A model generated the notes under the pieces. That model searched no databases and was not told the origin of the DNA. It was given only the letters and a program-made list of their open reading frames with translations. The position numbers and the translations under genes are program-made. DNA of 13,708 nucleotides from Dictyocoela muelleri. Its lineage: Eukaryota > Microsporidia. Positions 1 through 8,065 of this stretch are shown here, in pieces. Position 1 is the first letter of the stretch. The number at the start of each line of letters is the position of its first letter. The DNA lies in the NCBI GenBank assembly GCA_016256075.1, contig SDVU01000255.1, forward strand, positions 1 through 13,708. Reading direction: 5' to 3'.

Positions 1-68
1 GGTCATAAGACTATGGTTGGAGACAACTCTCCGGGTTGGCAGCTATGGATGTTGTCAGCATGTAATAT
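1..68 (+). repeat. 3' end of a tRNA-derived SINE copy, cut by the window edge
   Basis: This matches the last part of the plus-strand SINE at 13158-13605. Both contain GGAGACAA(C/T)TCTCCGGGTT, then an AGCTATG(G/A)ATGTTGTC stretch, then ATGTAATATAAATATATA. Only the tail is inside the window; the tRNA-like head would lie to the left. After the shared tail the sequence becomes A/T-rich with no simple repeat, unlike the copy at the right end. Confidence 0.8.
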
Positions 69-184
69 AAATATATAAAAAAAATAATTTACAATAAAAT
101 ATTTTAATTAAATAAAAAATAATCTTTATATTACTATAGATTTAACATTTTTTTGCTAATTCAATTCATTACTACCAAACTATC

Positions 185-507
185 TTATTGAAAATTTGGT
201 TCTCAAACGGGTTAGTCTATCCTAGAAGTCTTATCTAGAAGGAAAACGCCAATATAGAAACATATACTAATTTTTATGGTATTCAATATTCATGAATTAG
301 TTTTTTATATACTTGTATTTTTATTTACAAACTAGGAAATTGACATTAAATTTTCTAATTTGTAAATAAAAATTCAAGTATATGAAAAACTAATTCATGG
401 ATATTGAATACAACAAAATATCGTATATGTTTCTATATTGTCGTTTTTCTTCTAGATATGACTTCTAGGATAGACTAACCGGTTGGAGAACCGAAAATTT
501 AATAAAA
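185..507. repeat. Palindromic foldback repeat (MITE-like), about 320 bp
   Basis: The two halves are near-perfect reverse complements, roughly 185-343 and 347-507, with only a few bases between them. Shared blocks include GGTTAGTCTATCCTAGAAGT, TATAGAAACATATA and AACTAATTCATG with their complements in the other arm. There is no coding capacity. The outer ends contain GGTTCTC, reminiscent of hAT termini, but no clean target duplication can be seen, so the class is open. The arms differ at only a few positions, so the element is fairly young or kept alike by hairpin-mediated correction. Confidence 0.8.
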
Positions 508-774
508 TGTAAATAAAAAATTTCAAAAAAAAAAGAAAAATCAAAATTTGAAATTAACCTAACAAAGTACACCGATTTTTTTGGGTTCGTCACATTCGAC
601 AATACCATACTCTTAAAAAAATTGGATTATAAAAATAAAACTTTTATTTAACACTAATTAAATTTTCAAAATAAAAAATTTTAAAAATTGTAAAATTATA
701 AAAATTATAAAATCATAAAAATTATAAATTATAAATAAAAATACTCTTCGAAAAATCGAATCCGCGCGCGACAA
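508..774. other. AT-rich spacer, no gene seen
   Basis: This is low-complexity A/T sequence with short runs of ATAAAAATTATAAA-like repetition around 655-740. A small GC patch (CCGCGCGCG) sits near 761. No open frame, tRNA or convincing repeat family was recognised. Confidence 0.6.
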
Positions 775-1212
775 TAATTATATCAAGATAAAATCAATAA
801 TTAAACCCGAAGAATTTTATCCGACTATAGTATTTAGAACATTGGTTCTCGTGTTGCAATTATACGCCTCTCCAAAATATCCAAAGGCACATTGTATATG
901 CAATATAGGTTTATCAATGACTTAGCAAGAACAGTTAATTAGAAGCCTTTTCTTATATTTTTTATTTTCACTACATATTTTACTGAATTTTTCTCTGCAC
1001 ATATTCCTACATCTTAAATGACTCTACTGTTTCATTGTCATATTAGACCAACTTCTAATATCCTATACCCTGTTAAAAACTGTATATTACTACTATTGTT
1101 ATTGAACACTTAATTCATTCACAAATATTTATTAAAATGATATAAGAATGATTTGAATTATGATATTTAACTGTTATATTAAATAATGTTAAACATCGAG
1201 ATGTGTGATCAT
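775..1212 (-). repeat. Decayed SINE copy, near full length
   Basis: The copy aligns along its length with the better-kept minus-strand copy at 1341-1792. Matching landmarks in the same order are AACCCGAAGAATT near 813, TTGTATATGCAATA near 892, TTTATCAATGACTTAGCA, the GTCATATTAGACCAA block near 1037, and a degenerate B-box region near 1150. Divergence is clearly higher than in other copies and the head no longer has usable A and B boxes. It is the oldest-looking copy here. The limits are approximate. Confidence 0.7.
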
Positions 1213-1340
1213 CTATAAATCATTGATCCCATCTAATTTCTTTCAATGTCATTGGTAGTATGATATTTTTTATCAAATTTTTAAAAAAAGATATTGAAAT
1301 TTAATTTTTTTGAATAAATAAACTTTCTGAATGTGAATAT

Positions 1341-1792
1341 AATATTACATGTTGTCAACATACACTGCTGTCTACACGGAGAGTTGTCTCCAACCTTGGT
1401 CTTTAGACCTTTGCATCTTGGTATTCCAATAATACGTCACTTCATAAGCTACACAAAGCCCAGTTGTATATGCGATAACGTTTTAATCAATGAATCAGCA
1501 GGATACAGGTAATTGGTGGCTTTTATGAATTTTTATTTTTCACTACCTTTTGCCGAGATGCGTCACCGCACTCATCCCCACACCTAGGAGAATCCCTTCT
1601 GCTTCTTTGTCATATTAGACCAAGTATTAACCAGCCATACCACACTGGAAATTCTGTATATTAATACTATCTTTCTATATTTTTACATTTAATGTCATTC
1701 CTTCATTATTTATAAAGATTGACGTCAGTAAGAGTCGAACCACGATACTTAAATTTTACATCAAGAGTGTTAACAGTGAGCTATCTGGCCCG
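1341..1792 (-). repeat. Full-length tRNA-derived SINE with 15-bp target duplication
   Basis: Read on the minus strand, the element starts with a tRNA-like head of about 75 nt. An A-box-like TAGCTCACTGT lies at 1773-1783 and a B-box GGTTCGACTC at 1732-1741, the spacing expected of an internal RNA polymerase III promoter. A body of about 310 bp and the family tail (GGAGACAACTCTCC, then ATGTAATATTATATT) follow. The flanks TCTGAATGTGAATAT (1326-1340) and TCTGAATGTAAATAT (1793-1807) match at 14 of 15 positions. They read as a target-site duplication of the kind left by LINE-type retrotransposition. No LINE partner is in the window. This is the reference copy for the family. Confidence 0.88.
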
Positions 1793-1991
1793 TCTGAATG
1801 TAAATATGAAAAAAACCCTCTGATTTCTGACATAAATTCTTATAAACTTTTTTCTCACTAATTAAAAAAAATTGTCCATAACTTAAAATATTCAAATAAA
1901 CTAAAAAATAACATTAAGTAACAGAAAGAGTCGTTTTCAATAATTGAAATCGTTGCCCCACTTAATTACATTCATTTTAATATAAAATAAA

Positions 1992-2257
1992 ATGATATAA
2001 ATAATATTATTATTAAGTCAATTATATAAATAATATTAATATTAAGTCAATGATTTAAATATTAATAATATTAAGGCAAATAATAATATTAATATTAAGT
2101 CAATTATATAAATAATATTAATATTAAGTCAATGATATAAATAATATTATTATTAAGTCAATGATTTAAATAATATTAATATTAAGTCAATTATATAAAA
2201 ATATTAATATTAAGTCAATGATATAAATAATATTAATATTAAGTCAATGACATAAAT
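1992..2257. repeat. Tandem array, 29-bp unit, nine copies
   Basis: The unit is close to ATRATATAAATAATATTAAT followed by ATTAAGTCA. The AAGTCA marker recurs at 2015, 2044, 2073 (as AAGGCA), 2097, 2126, 2155, 2184, 2212 and 2241, so the period is 29 bp with one 24-bp and one 28-bp interval. There are no unique spacers. The array ends about 180 bp before the SEC18 start, so it lies in or next to that promoter. Such an AT array could exclude nucleosomes or simply be a minisatellite. Confidence 0.88.
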
Positions 2258-2428
2258 ATGAAATTTAAAATTTAAAAAAATAGAAAAAAAAATACTACAA
2301 TAGAAATTATATTTATCCTCTAACAATAATTTTTATAATATTTAAAAATTTTCATTAATTTCGAATTTCAAAACAAAATGTTTCAAAAATCAAAAAAAGG
2401 ACAATTAAAAGAAAAAATCGAAAATCTA

Positions 2429-2431
2429 CCC
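2429..2431 (+). promoter_or_regulatory. CCC motif before the SEC18 start codon
   Basis: A CCC triplet sits four bases before the ATG at 2436, in an upstream region otherwise nearly free of C runs. CCC- or GGG-type motifs immediately upstream of the start codon are a known feature of microsporidian genes. An in-frame TAA at 2406-2408 blocks any longer N-terminus, which supports this ATG. No TATA box can be singled out in such AT-rich DNA. Confidence 0.55.
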
Positions 2432-2435
2432 TAAT

Positions 2436-4412
2436 ATGAAATTAAAAGTTTGTTACACTACAAGTCGCGAAAAAGGTGCAATAAACCGCGTTTACACGAA
2501 TACAGACATGGGCATCTTTGTAAATATCAACGATTATATATTTCTCCATGAAAAGGATTTTTTAATATTAAGAGGCGCTATTGGTCTGAATAAATGCCAA
2601 CGTGAATGTCTGAACGTGTCTATTGATGAGAAAATTGAGGTTAATGAATATCCAGGGCCAATAGAAAATATTAATATTCTTAAAATAGATGTTATTCCAA
2701 TCAATGATATCGCGATTGAGGAGAATGTTAATGATTTTGTAAGTTCTTTCAAGGATTTGTATCGAGGATATCCGTTTAATTTAGGTCAGGTTCTGTATTT
2801 TCTTAGAAATGAGGTGTTTTACAAGGCAACCGTAAGAGAACTTGATCACTCAAAGAAATTTGGTGTTTTAACTGATCAAACTTTGTTGCACGTTCATAGT
2901 AAAAGTCCAAAATTGATATTTACGGGAACGGAGGGAAATATGCTTCTTAAGGCAGATTTTAATTTTGAAAGTTTAGGTATTGGTGGTCTTAAGAATGAGT
3001 TTGCAACAATGTTTAGGCGTGCATTTGTTCAAAGAATATACGATAATGATATTATAATGAGACTTGGTGTGTCACATGTTAAAGGTATCATGCTTTATGG
3101 ACCCCCAGGAACGGGTAAAACTTTAATTGCAAGAAAAATCGGAACAATCTTGAATGCAAGAAAGCCAAAAATAGTTAATGGTCCTGAAATTTTGGACAAA
3201 TATGTAGGTGAAAGTGAAAAGAATATCCGTATGTTGTTTGAAGATGCAGAATTGGAATATAAAAATAAAAAAGAGAAGAGTTTACTGCACATCATCATTT
3301 TTGATGAAATTGACGCAATCTGTAAAAATAGAGGTTCAAGTAATATCGGTGACCAGGTTGTTAATCAATTATTGAGCAAGATGGATGGTGTTGAGTCACT
3401 TGATAACATTTTAGTGATTGGGATGACAAATCGAATTGATCTCATAGACAAGGCACTTTTAAGGCCAGGTCGATTTGAAATTTTGATTGAGATAGGCTTG
3501 CCTGATGAAAAATCTAGACATGAGATTTTTAAAATTCATACAAAAGAGATGGTGAAGAGCAATTTTTTAGCTAATGTAGATTTTAAAGAACTCGCTCGAG
3601 AGACTAGAAACTATACAGGTGCTGAAATTACAGCTGTTGTTAAAAGTGCAGCTTCATACGCGCTTGAAAGAAATGTGCGAGGTAATCAAGAAAAATTGAT
3701 TGGAGAACGAAACGTGATGTTGACCATGAATGATTTTCTTCGAGCTATGGAAGAAGTTAAACCTGCATTTGGGTTCAATGAAGATGATTTTCGAAATTTC
3801 CAGAAAGTTTTTTATGAATTCCCAATTTTCACTGAAGCACTGAATATCGGTCAAACTTTTGTCAACAAATTAAAAATGACGAATTTATACACAACGACTT
3901 CAATTCTTTTTTACGGTGCAACAGGAACTGGGAAGACAACGATTGCAATAAAATTAGCCTTGAAATCAGGATTTCCTTTTGTAAAAATGATTAGCCCTAA
4001 AAACCTGATAGGTCTTTCTGAAATTGAGAAAGTAAATTACATCAAGGATAAATTTATGGATGCTTATAAATCTGAATTTAGCGTCATAATTCTCGATGAA
4101 ATTGAGTCTTTGGTAGACTTCGTCGATATAGGCCCTAGATTTATCACATCTGTACTTCAAGCGTTAAAAATTTACATAAAGGCAGAAGAGAAAAACAAAT
4201 TAATCGTTATTGGAACATCTTCGAATATCGACTTTTTGAAAGATTCTGGTGTATATGATTGCTTTTATTCATCATTCGAAATTAAAAAAATTTTACCTCA
4301 AGATTTATATGTTTTACCTGAAGAGAGTATTCAGAGAAATGAAATTAAGAGAAGCATGACTATTAAGGAGCTCTTAACTATCTTGGATGTTCCTGATGTT
4401 TCTAATAAATAA
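2436..4412 (+). CDS. SEC18: Sec18/NSF vesicle-fusion AAA ATPase
   Basis: The 658-residue product is a two-ring AAA+ ATPase that, with alpha-SNAP, uses ATP to take apart SNARE complexes after membrane fusion. Residues 1 to about 175 form the adaptor-binding N region. D1 has Walker A GPPGTGKT (222-229), pore-loop KYVG (255-258), Walker B IIIFDEID (286-293), sensor 1 TN (331-332), arginines R343 and R346, and YTGAE near 393. D2 has Walker A GATGTGKT (494-501), Walker B VIILDEIE (550-557) and the NSF-specific IGPRF (565-569), which separates it from Cdc48/p97. It is shorter than the roughly 740-760 residues of yeast and animal proteins, as in reduced parasites. There is no intron. It is more GC-rich than its flanks. 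D2 reads DE at 554-555 where animal NSF has DD. No neighbouring gene suggests an operon. Confidence 0.96.
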   Translation: MKLKVCYTTSREKGAINRVYTNTDMGIFVNINDYIFLHEKDFLILRGAIGLNKCQRECLNVSIDEKIEVNEYPGPIENINILKIDVIPINDIAIEENVNDFVSSFKDLYRGYPFNLGQVLYFLRNEVFYKATVRELDHSKKFGVLTDQTLLHVHSKSPKLIFTGTEGNMLLKADFNFESLGIGGLKNEFATMFRRAFVQRIYDNDIIMRLGVSHVKGIMLYGPPGTGKTLIARKIGTILNARKPKIVNGPEILDKYVGESEKNIRMLFEDAELEYKNKKEKSLLHIIIFDEIDAICKNRGSSNIGDQVVNQLLSKMDGVESLDNILVIGMTNRIDLIDKALLRPGRFEILIEIGLPDEKSRHEIFKIHTKEMVKSNFLANVDFKELARETRNYTGAEITAVVKSAASYALERNVRGNQEKLIGERNVMLTMNDFLRAMEEVKPAFGFNEDDFRNFQKVFYEFPIFTEALNIGQTFVNKLKMTNLYTTTSILFYGATGTGKTTIAIKLALKSGFPFVKMISPKNLIGLSEIEKVNYIKDKFMDAYKSEFSVIILDEIESLVDFVDIGPRFITSVLQALKIYIKAEEKNKLIVIGTSSNIDFLKDSGVYDCFYSSFEIKKILPQDLYVLPEESIQRNEIKRSMTIKELLTILDVPDVSNK

Positions 4413-4413
4413 A
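4404..4413 (+). terminator. Overlapping AATAAA polyadenylation signals at the SEC18 stop
   Basis: Two AATAAA hexamers overlap the last two codons and the TAA stop (4404-4409 and 4408-4413). A very short 3' UTR with the signal at the stop codon is common in compact microsporidian genes. AATAAA also occurs often by chance in DNA this AT-rich, so the call is suggestive only. Confidence 0.5.
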
Positions 4414-4619
4414 AAATTAAGGTTTCCTTTTTTTAGTATTATTTTTATTTTCTAAAAAATTAACGTTGGTATAAATTAAAGACACCATAAACTCTTTAAA
4501 ATAGAATAGATTATATTTAGAATAGTGTTTCGCAAAATATTGACAGTTATTATCCGGGAGTTTAACAGATCTAAATGTGGCCACTTTCGAGACTATATAA
4601 TGAATTAAATATCAAAGAG

Positions 4620-4680
4620 GTTTTTGTAGTAACTGAATTATTTTATATTTCCGTTATTAGACAATAGAGACTACAAAAAC
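4620..4680. repeat. Small inverted repeat
   Basis: GTTTTTGTAGT (4620-4630) and ACTACAAAAAC (4670-4680) are an exact 11-bp inverted pair separated by 39 bp. The pair lies about 210 bp after the SEC18 stop in an otherwise featureless 290-bp spacer. It could be a hairpin in the transcript, the relic of a tiny inverted-repeat element, or chance. Confidence 0.45.
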
Positions 4681-4710
4681 TTTAGATATCTATTTATTTT
4701 TAAAGATATT

Positions 4711-5660
4711 GGTATATGGGGAAAATTGGCTTTTTGCGCAAATTGGCTGTTTTTGAGCAAATTGGCTGTTTTTGAAAAATTAGAATAAAAAAATTAAGAA
4801 ATTTAATAAAATTATGACCTAATTAAATCTTTTGATTTGGAGGATATTAAGGGTGGTTTGAAAGTTATATACACATTTTTGCAAAGGTATAGATCGGTTT
4901 TGCAAATTTATAACCCCATTAAGTTGTAGACTTATTGTGCAGAGTAATAGATGATCCGCGAAAATTAGCCTCGATTAATTAATATTTAAACCTTAATATT
5001 TAACCTTTAATATTTAACCCTTATTTTTTAACCCTTATTTTTTTAACCTTTATTTTTCAACCCTTATTTTTGAACATCATTTTTTAACCCTTATTTTTAA
5101 CCATTATTTTTTAAACTAAACTTAATTCTTTTTTTTTTAACCTTGGTTAAAAAATAAGGGTTAAAAAATAGGGGTTAAAAATAAGGGTTAAAAAATAAGG
5201 GTTAAAAAATAATGTTCAAAAAAAGGGTTGAAAAATAAGGGTTGAAAAACAAAGGTTATGAGATTTAAAATAAGTGAAAAAAATAAGGGCTAAAAATAAT
5301 GATTAAAAATAACGGATAAAAAATAGGGGCTAAAATAGCGGCTAAAAATAGCGGCTAAAAGAAATAGGTAAAAATTAAGAATTAAAAATCAATTAATCGA
5401 GGTGAATTTGTCGCAGATCATCTATAATTTCCCTAAATTGGTCTAGAAGTTTGCAAAAATGTGTATATATGTTTCAAAAATCCCTAAGATCCCCCAAATC
5501 AAAAGATTTAATTAGTTCATAATTTTATTAAATTCATAATTTTTTTATTCTAATTTTTAAAACAGCCAATTTGCTCAAAAACAGCTAATTTTCCCCAAAA
5601 CAGCCAATTTGCTCAAAAACAGCTAATTTTCCCCAAAACAGCCAATTTCCCCCATATACC
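4711..5660. mobile_element. 950-bp foldback element with 8-bp target duplication
   Basis: The ends are GGTATATGGGG at 4711 and its complement CCCCATATACC ending at 5660, flanked by exact copies of AAGATATT (4703-4710 and 5661-5668). The arms stay complementary inward: TTTGATTTGGRGGAT with its complement near 5495, TGCAAAAATGTGTATAT near 5452 with its complement near 4870, and AATTAATCGAGG near 5391 with its complement near 4972. The middle is a run of AACCCTTATTTTT-like units (about 5000-5115) mirrored by AAAAATAAGGGTT units (about 5150-5300), around the palindrome TTAACCTTGGTTAA at 5137-5150. No transposase is encoded, so it was moved in trans. An 8-bp duplication fits hAT or Merlin; the GG terminus resembles the Merlin element at 11088. 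Confidence 0.87.
5563..5638. repeat. 38-bp subterminal direct repeat in the foldback element
   Basis: Two adjacent copies of a 38-bp unit begin with CAGCCAATTTGCTCAAAAAC, and a third partial copy runs into the right terminus. The left arm carries the complement as AAATTGGCTGTTTTT repeated near 4739 and 4760. Repeated subterminal motifs are typical transposase-binding sites in DNA transposons; that role is inferred. Confidence 0.7.
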
Positions 5661-5770
5661 AAGATATTTAATGAATGATATTAGAAAAATACTATTTATC
5701 ATATGGAATTTAACAAAAAGAGTATTAAATTGTAAAAAATGTTGGTCGATTTTATCGATTTTTTTAAAAT

Positions 5771-6092
5771 TATGAACATGCTGAGGATATCAAAATTTTT
5801 ATAACCTAGAGGTTGTCTCCTACCGCGTCTTTAAACCTTTGGTTCTTGGGGGGTTCAATGATATGTCACTTCTGAGCTACACAGTAGAATAGCTGTATAT
5901 GTGATTTTTATTTTATCAATGACTCAGAATGATACATGTAATTAGTTGGTTACATGATTTTTTATTTTTAACTACTTTTTCCCGAGATGCTCGCCGCATC
6001 TCTACATCTAGAAAAGTTCATTCTGCTTCGTTGTAATATTAGACAACTCTTAATCAGCTATACATCACTACTAAACTCTATATTCATTAGGC
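5771..6092 (-). repeat. SINE copy lacking its tRNA-like head
   Basis: The tail (ACATGCTGA near 5775, GAGGTTGTCTCC near 5809) and the body (TGTATATGTGATTTT near 5893, TTTATCAATGACTCAG, CCGAGATGC near 5982) match the family. Homology stops at about 6092, before the region that holds the A and B boxes in other copies, so about 130 bp of head are missing. The break may be a 5' truncation at insertion or a later deletion. No target duplication is visible. Confidence 0.8.
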
Positions 6093-6445
6093 CTAAACTC
6101 ACCAGCATATAAAAAACTCAACTCGCCTAAATTTAAAAAACATTAAAAAAAAATTTAATCATCATTAAAATGCCATTTAAAAATTTATAAAGAGCTTTTT
6201 ATAATTTTCCATTAAAGATTTTAAAATTCATCAACGTCGTAATTAAAAAATATTCATAAGAAAACTTGCAATTGCTTATAGAAAGTTCATTGGCTTATTA
6301 GACTTGAATAAGTTCTATTCAAATTGGGTTTTCAACTTTCTGTAATGTTGATATGAGTTTAGCAATGTTTTGTTGCGAAATTCTGAGTTGATAATTGAGA
6401 TTTTTATACCCACCCTCACATTAATTTGTAGTTTTTGGCGCGCTA
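6093..6445. other. Spacer with weak inverted repeats, no gene seen
   Basis: No open frame is supported. An imperfect stem-loop lies around 6280-6345 (TAGAAAGTT against AACTTTCTGTA, with an inner TTGAATA/TATTCAA pair). A looser pair, GCCTAAACTCA near 6091 against TGAGTTTAGC near 6354, might mark the ends of an eroded element. Evidence for that is thin. Confidence 0.4.
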
Positions 6446-6569
6446 TCAAAAGGCTTTAATGTCCTCCAACGACTTATCCGCCCTCTTATTTAGGGAAAAA
6501 ACGTCATCCATAAGTGTAAATTAAATGATTCTTTTTTGAAATAAGCGTTAAATCGGGAGTTATCTTCAG

Positions 6570-6641
6570 ATATAATAATAAAATCTTAAAAGTCATATTT
6601 GAAGTCTTCAAAATATAGCTTTTAAGATTTTATTATTATAT
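6570..6641. repeat. Perfect 23-bp stem hairpin inserted in a transposon arm
   Basis: Exact 23-bp complementary arms (6570-6592 and 6619-6641) flank a 26-nt loop that pairs partly as well. The other arm of the host element, near 7235-7255, lacks this block: the flanking GATATA-type sequence runs straight into the region matching ACGAACCC. The hairpin is therefore best read as a tiny insertion, possibly at a TA. Its class is unknown. Confidence 0.7.
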
Positions 6642-6650
6642 GACGAACCC

Positions 6651-6682
6651 AAGATCGACACCCACCCCAGATCGACACCCAC
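6651..6682. repeat. AGATCGACACCCACC direct repeat
   Basis: Two copies of AGATCGACACCCACC sit side by side with a two-base spacer. Related motifs (CAGACCGACACC and a GCCAGACAT form) occur on the opposite strand near 7210-7250 in the right arm. This suggests paired subterminal motifs of the inverted-repeat element. Confidence 0.6.
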
Positions 6683-7391
6683 CTCTAATAAGCCCCGCAC
6701 TAAATAACTTCAACCTAAATACCCCCCCTTTCTAAAATGAGCCTAATGTAGTCCACCTTTTCGCCACTTTCTGACAATTAGCAGTTTTTTGATATTAATT
6801 AAAACTAAATAAATTATAAAAAATCCAAAATTAAAAAAAATATTACTTAAATTTATTAAATAAGTTATTTAATTGTAGTTTATTCTCTTTTTAAAAGAAA
6901 AGGAAATTTTAAACTCACTAAAATATAAATAAAAAAATTATTTCTTAAGTAAAACATATTATTTTCATAGTCATGAAACTTAAAATATATATATTATTCA
7001 AGTTTTTATTATTTTAATTTTTTACTCCTTCCACTTCCCCCATATTTCCCTTCTTTGGATTTCCCTCGTAAAGACGACGGAGAATCCCTCCGAAAAAAGC
7101 ATAAAATAAATTTTTGTAGCTGACCTTAAAAATTTTAGACATAATTATGAGGTGTGACCTCTTATTATTTTTTGAAGTCATAATATAGAAATAAATCATT
7201 GTAAAGTATTTAGGTGTCGGTCTGGCGTGAGATATGTCTGGCGTTCTACATTATATATCGGAATATAACTCGAGATTTTATGCTTATTTCATATAATTAT
7301 CATTTAATTTTCTCTTATAGATGTCGTTTTTTCCCCAAAAATAAGGGGAGCGGATAAGTCGTAGAGGAACCCGTTTTTTAAGTCTCTTGAA

Positions 7392-7688
7392 AAGTAAGGA
7401 TGATATTGGAAAAAATTAATTAAATATTTGATGTTCACCTTTTTCATGTTTAACTTGATGTTTATTTTAAATAATTTTAATTGATATTTTTTGAAATAAA
7501 ATTTATGTTTAAATATGTCATGGGATATCTCCAATGACATAAACTCCTAATTATAAATCAATTTTATACGATAATGCTATTATTGCGATTTAGAGAAAAT
7601 AAAGGAGTAAACCTTTTTATTGGAATTTTAAAAGGAGATAAAATATAAAAGAAAGGTTTACATAGTAAGGATGCATCATTGTTTAAAT
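7392..7688. other. Spacer, no gene seen
   Basis: This is AT-rich sequence between two transposons. The only structure noted is a 10-bp inverted pair, GTAAACCTTT (7607-7616) and AAAGGTTTAC (7652-7661). Frames on the minus strand here are low-complexity and are not supported as genes. Confidence 0.5.
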
Positions 7689-8065
7689 CATAGGTTCTTA
7701 ATTGGGGGAAATATCGCCCCCTGGGGCGAAAATTGAATATAAGGGGCGATTTTGAATTTACGTAAAATTTTAGGAATTTGTTATTAGGAAATCTGATATT
7801 TGTATTATTTTGTCATACAAAAATATTTTTTTTTAATTTTTATAATTTTTATTTAAATATAGAATATGTGTTCTTTTTAGGGATCTATATGTTTTTTATT
7901 TAGGGTACGATGTTTCTTGTTGAAATATTTTAACTCATGTTTGAATATGATATATATATGTTGTCAAAAAACAGATTTCTTATATATATATATAACTCCT
8001 TTATATAATAAAATTTCATTAAAAAATCTATAAAAATTTTCTAAAACTTACACCTTAAATCTCAT

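Larger units (their letters stand above)
6446..7391. mobile_element. 0.9-kb inverted-repeat DNA element, non-autonomous
   Basis: The left arm from about 6461 (CGACTTATCCGC, then GGGAAAAAACGTCAT) is repeated in reverse at 7370 leftward (GCGGATAAGTCG, ATGTCGTTTTTTCCCC). The match runs on through AATTAAATGAT, AAATAAGCG and GAGTTAT to a CGACACC motif, giving arms of about 150 bp after allowing for an inserted hairpin. The interior (about 6700-7200) is AT-rich with C-rich patches and holds no recognisable transposase. The 61-residue minus-strand frame at 7014-7199 matches nothing I know. Outer limits are uncertain and no target duplication is clear, suggesting an old insertion. Confidence 0.72.

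Noticed and set aside
1725-1795. Minus-strand tRNA gene suggested by A and B boxes
   Set aside because: The same tRNA-like block heads several copies of a 450-bp repeat, the acceptor and anticodon stems pair poorly, and copies have different drift. It is a SINE head.
1992-2257. CRISPR-like array
   Set aside because: The units abut one another with no unique spacers, there are no cas genes, and the context is eukaryotic. It is a plain tandem repeat.
2534-2752. Minus-strand frames inside SEC18
   Set aside because: They are antisense shadows of a gene with complete ATPase motifs on the plus strand.
5000-5300. Internal telomere from a chromosome fusion
   Set aside because: The AACCCTTATTTT-like units are enclosed by transposon-like arms with an exact 8-bp target duplication and vary too much to be telomeric.
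7014-7199. Small minus-strand frame of 61 residues as a gene
   Set aside because: It lies inside a non-autonomous inverted-repeat element, matches no family I know and has no conserved motif. Chance frames of this length are expected.
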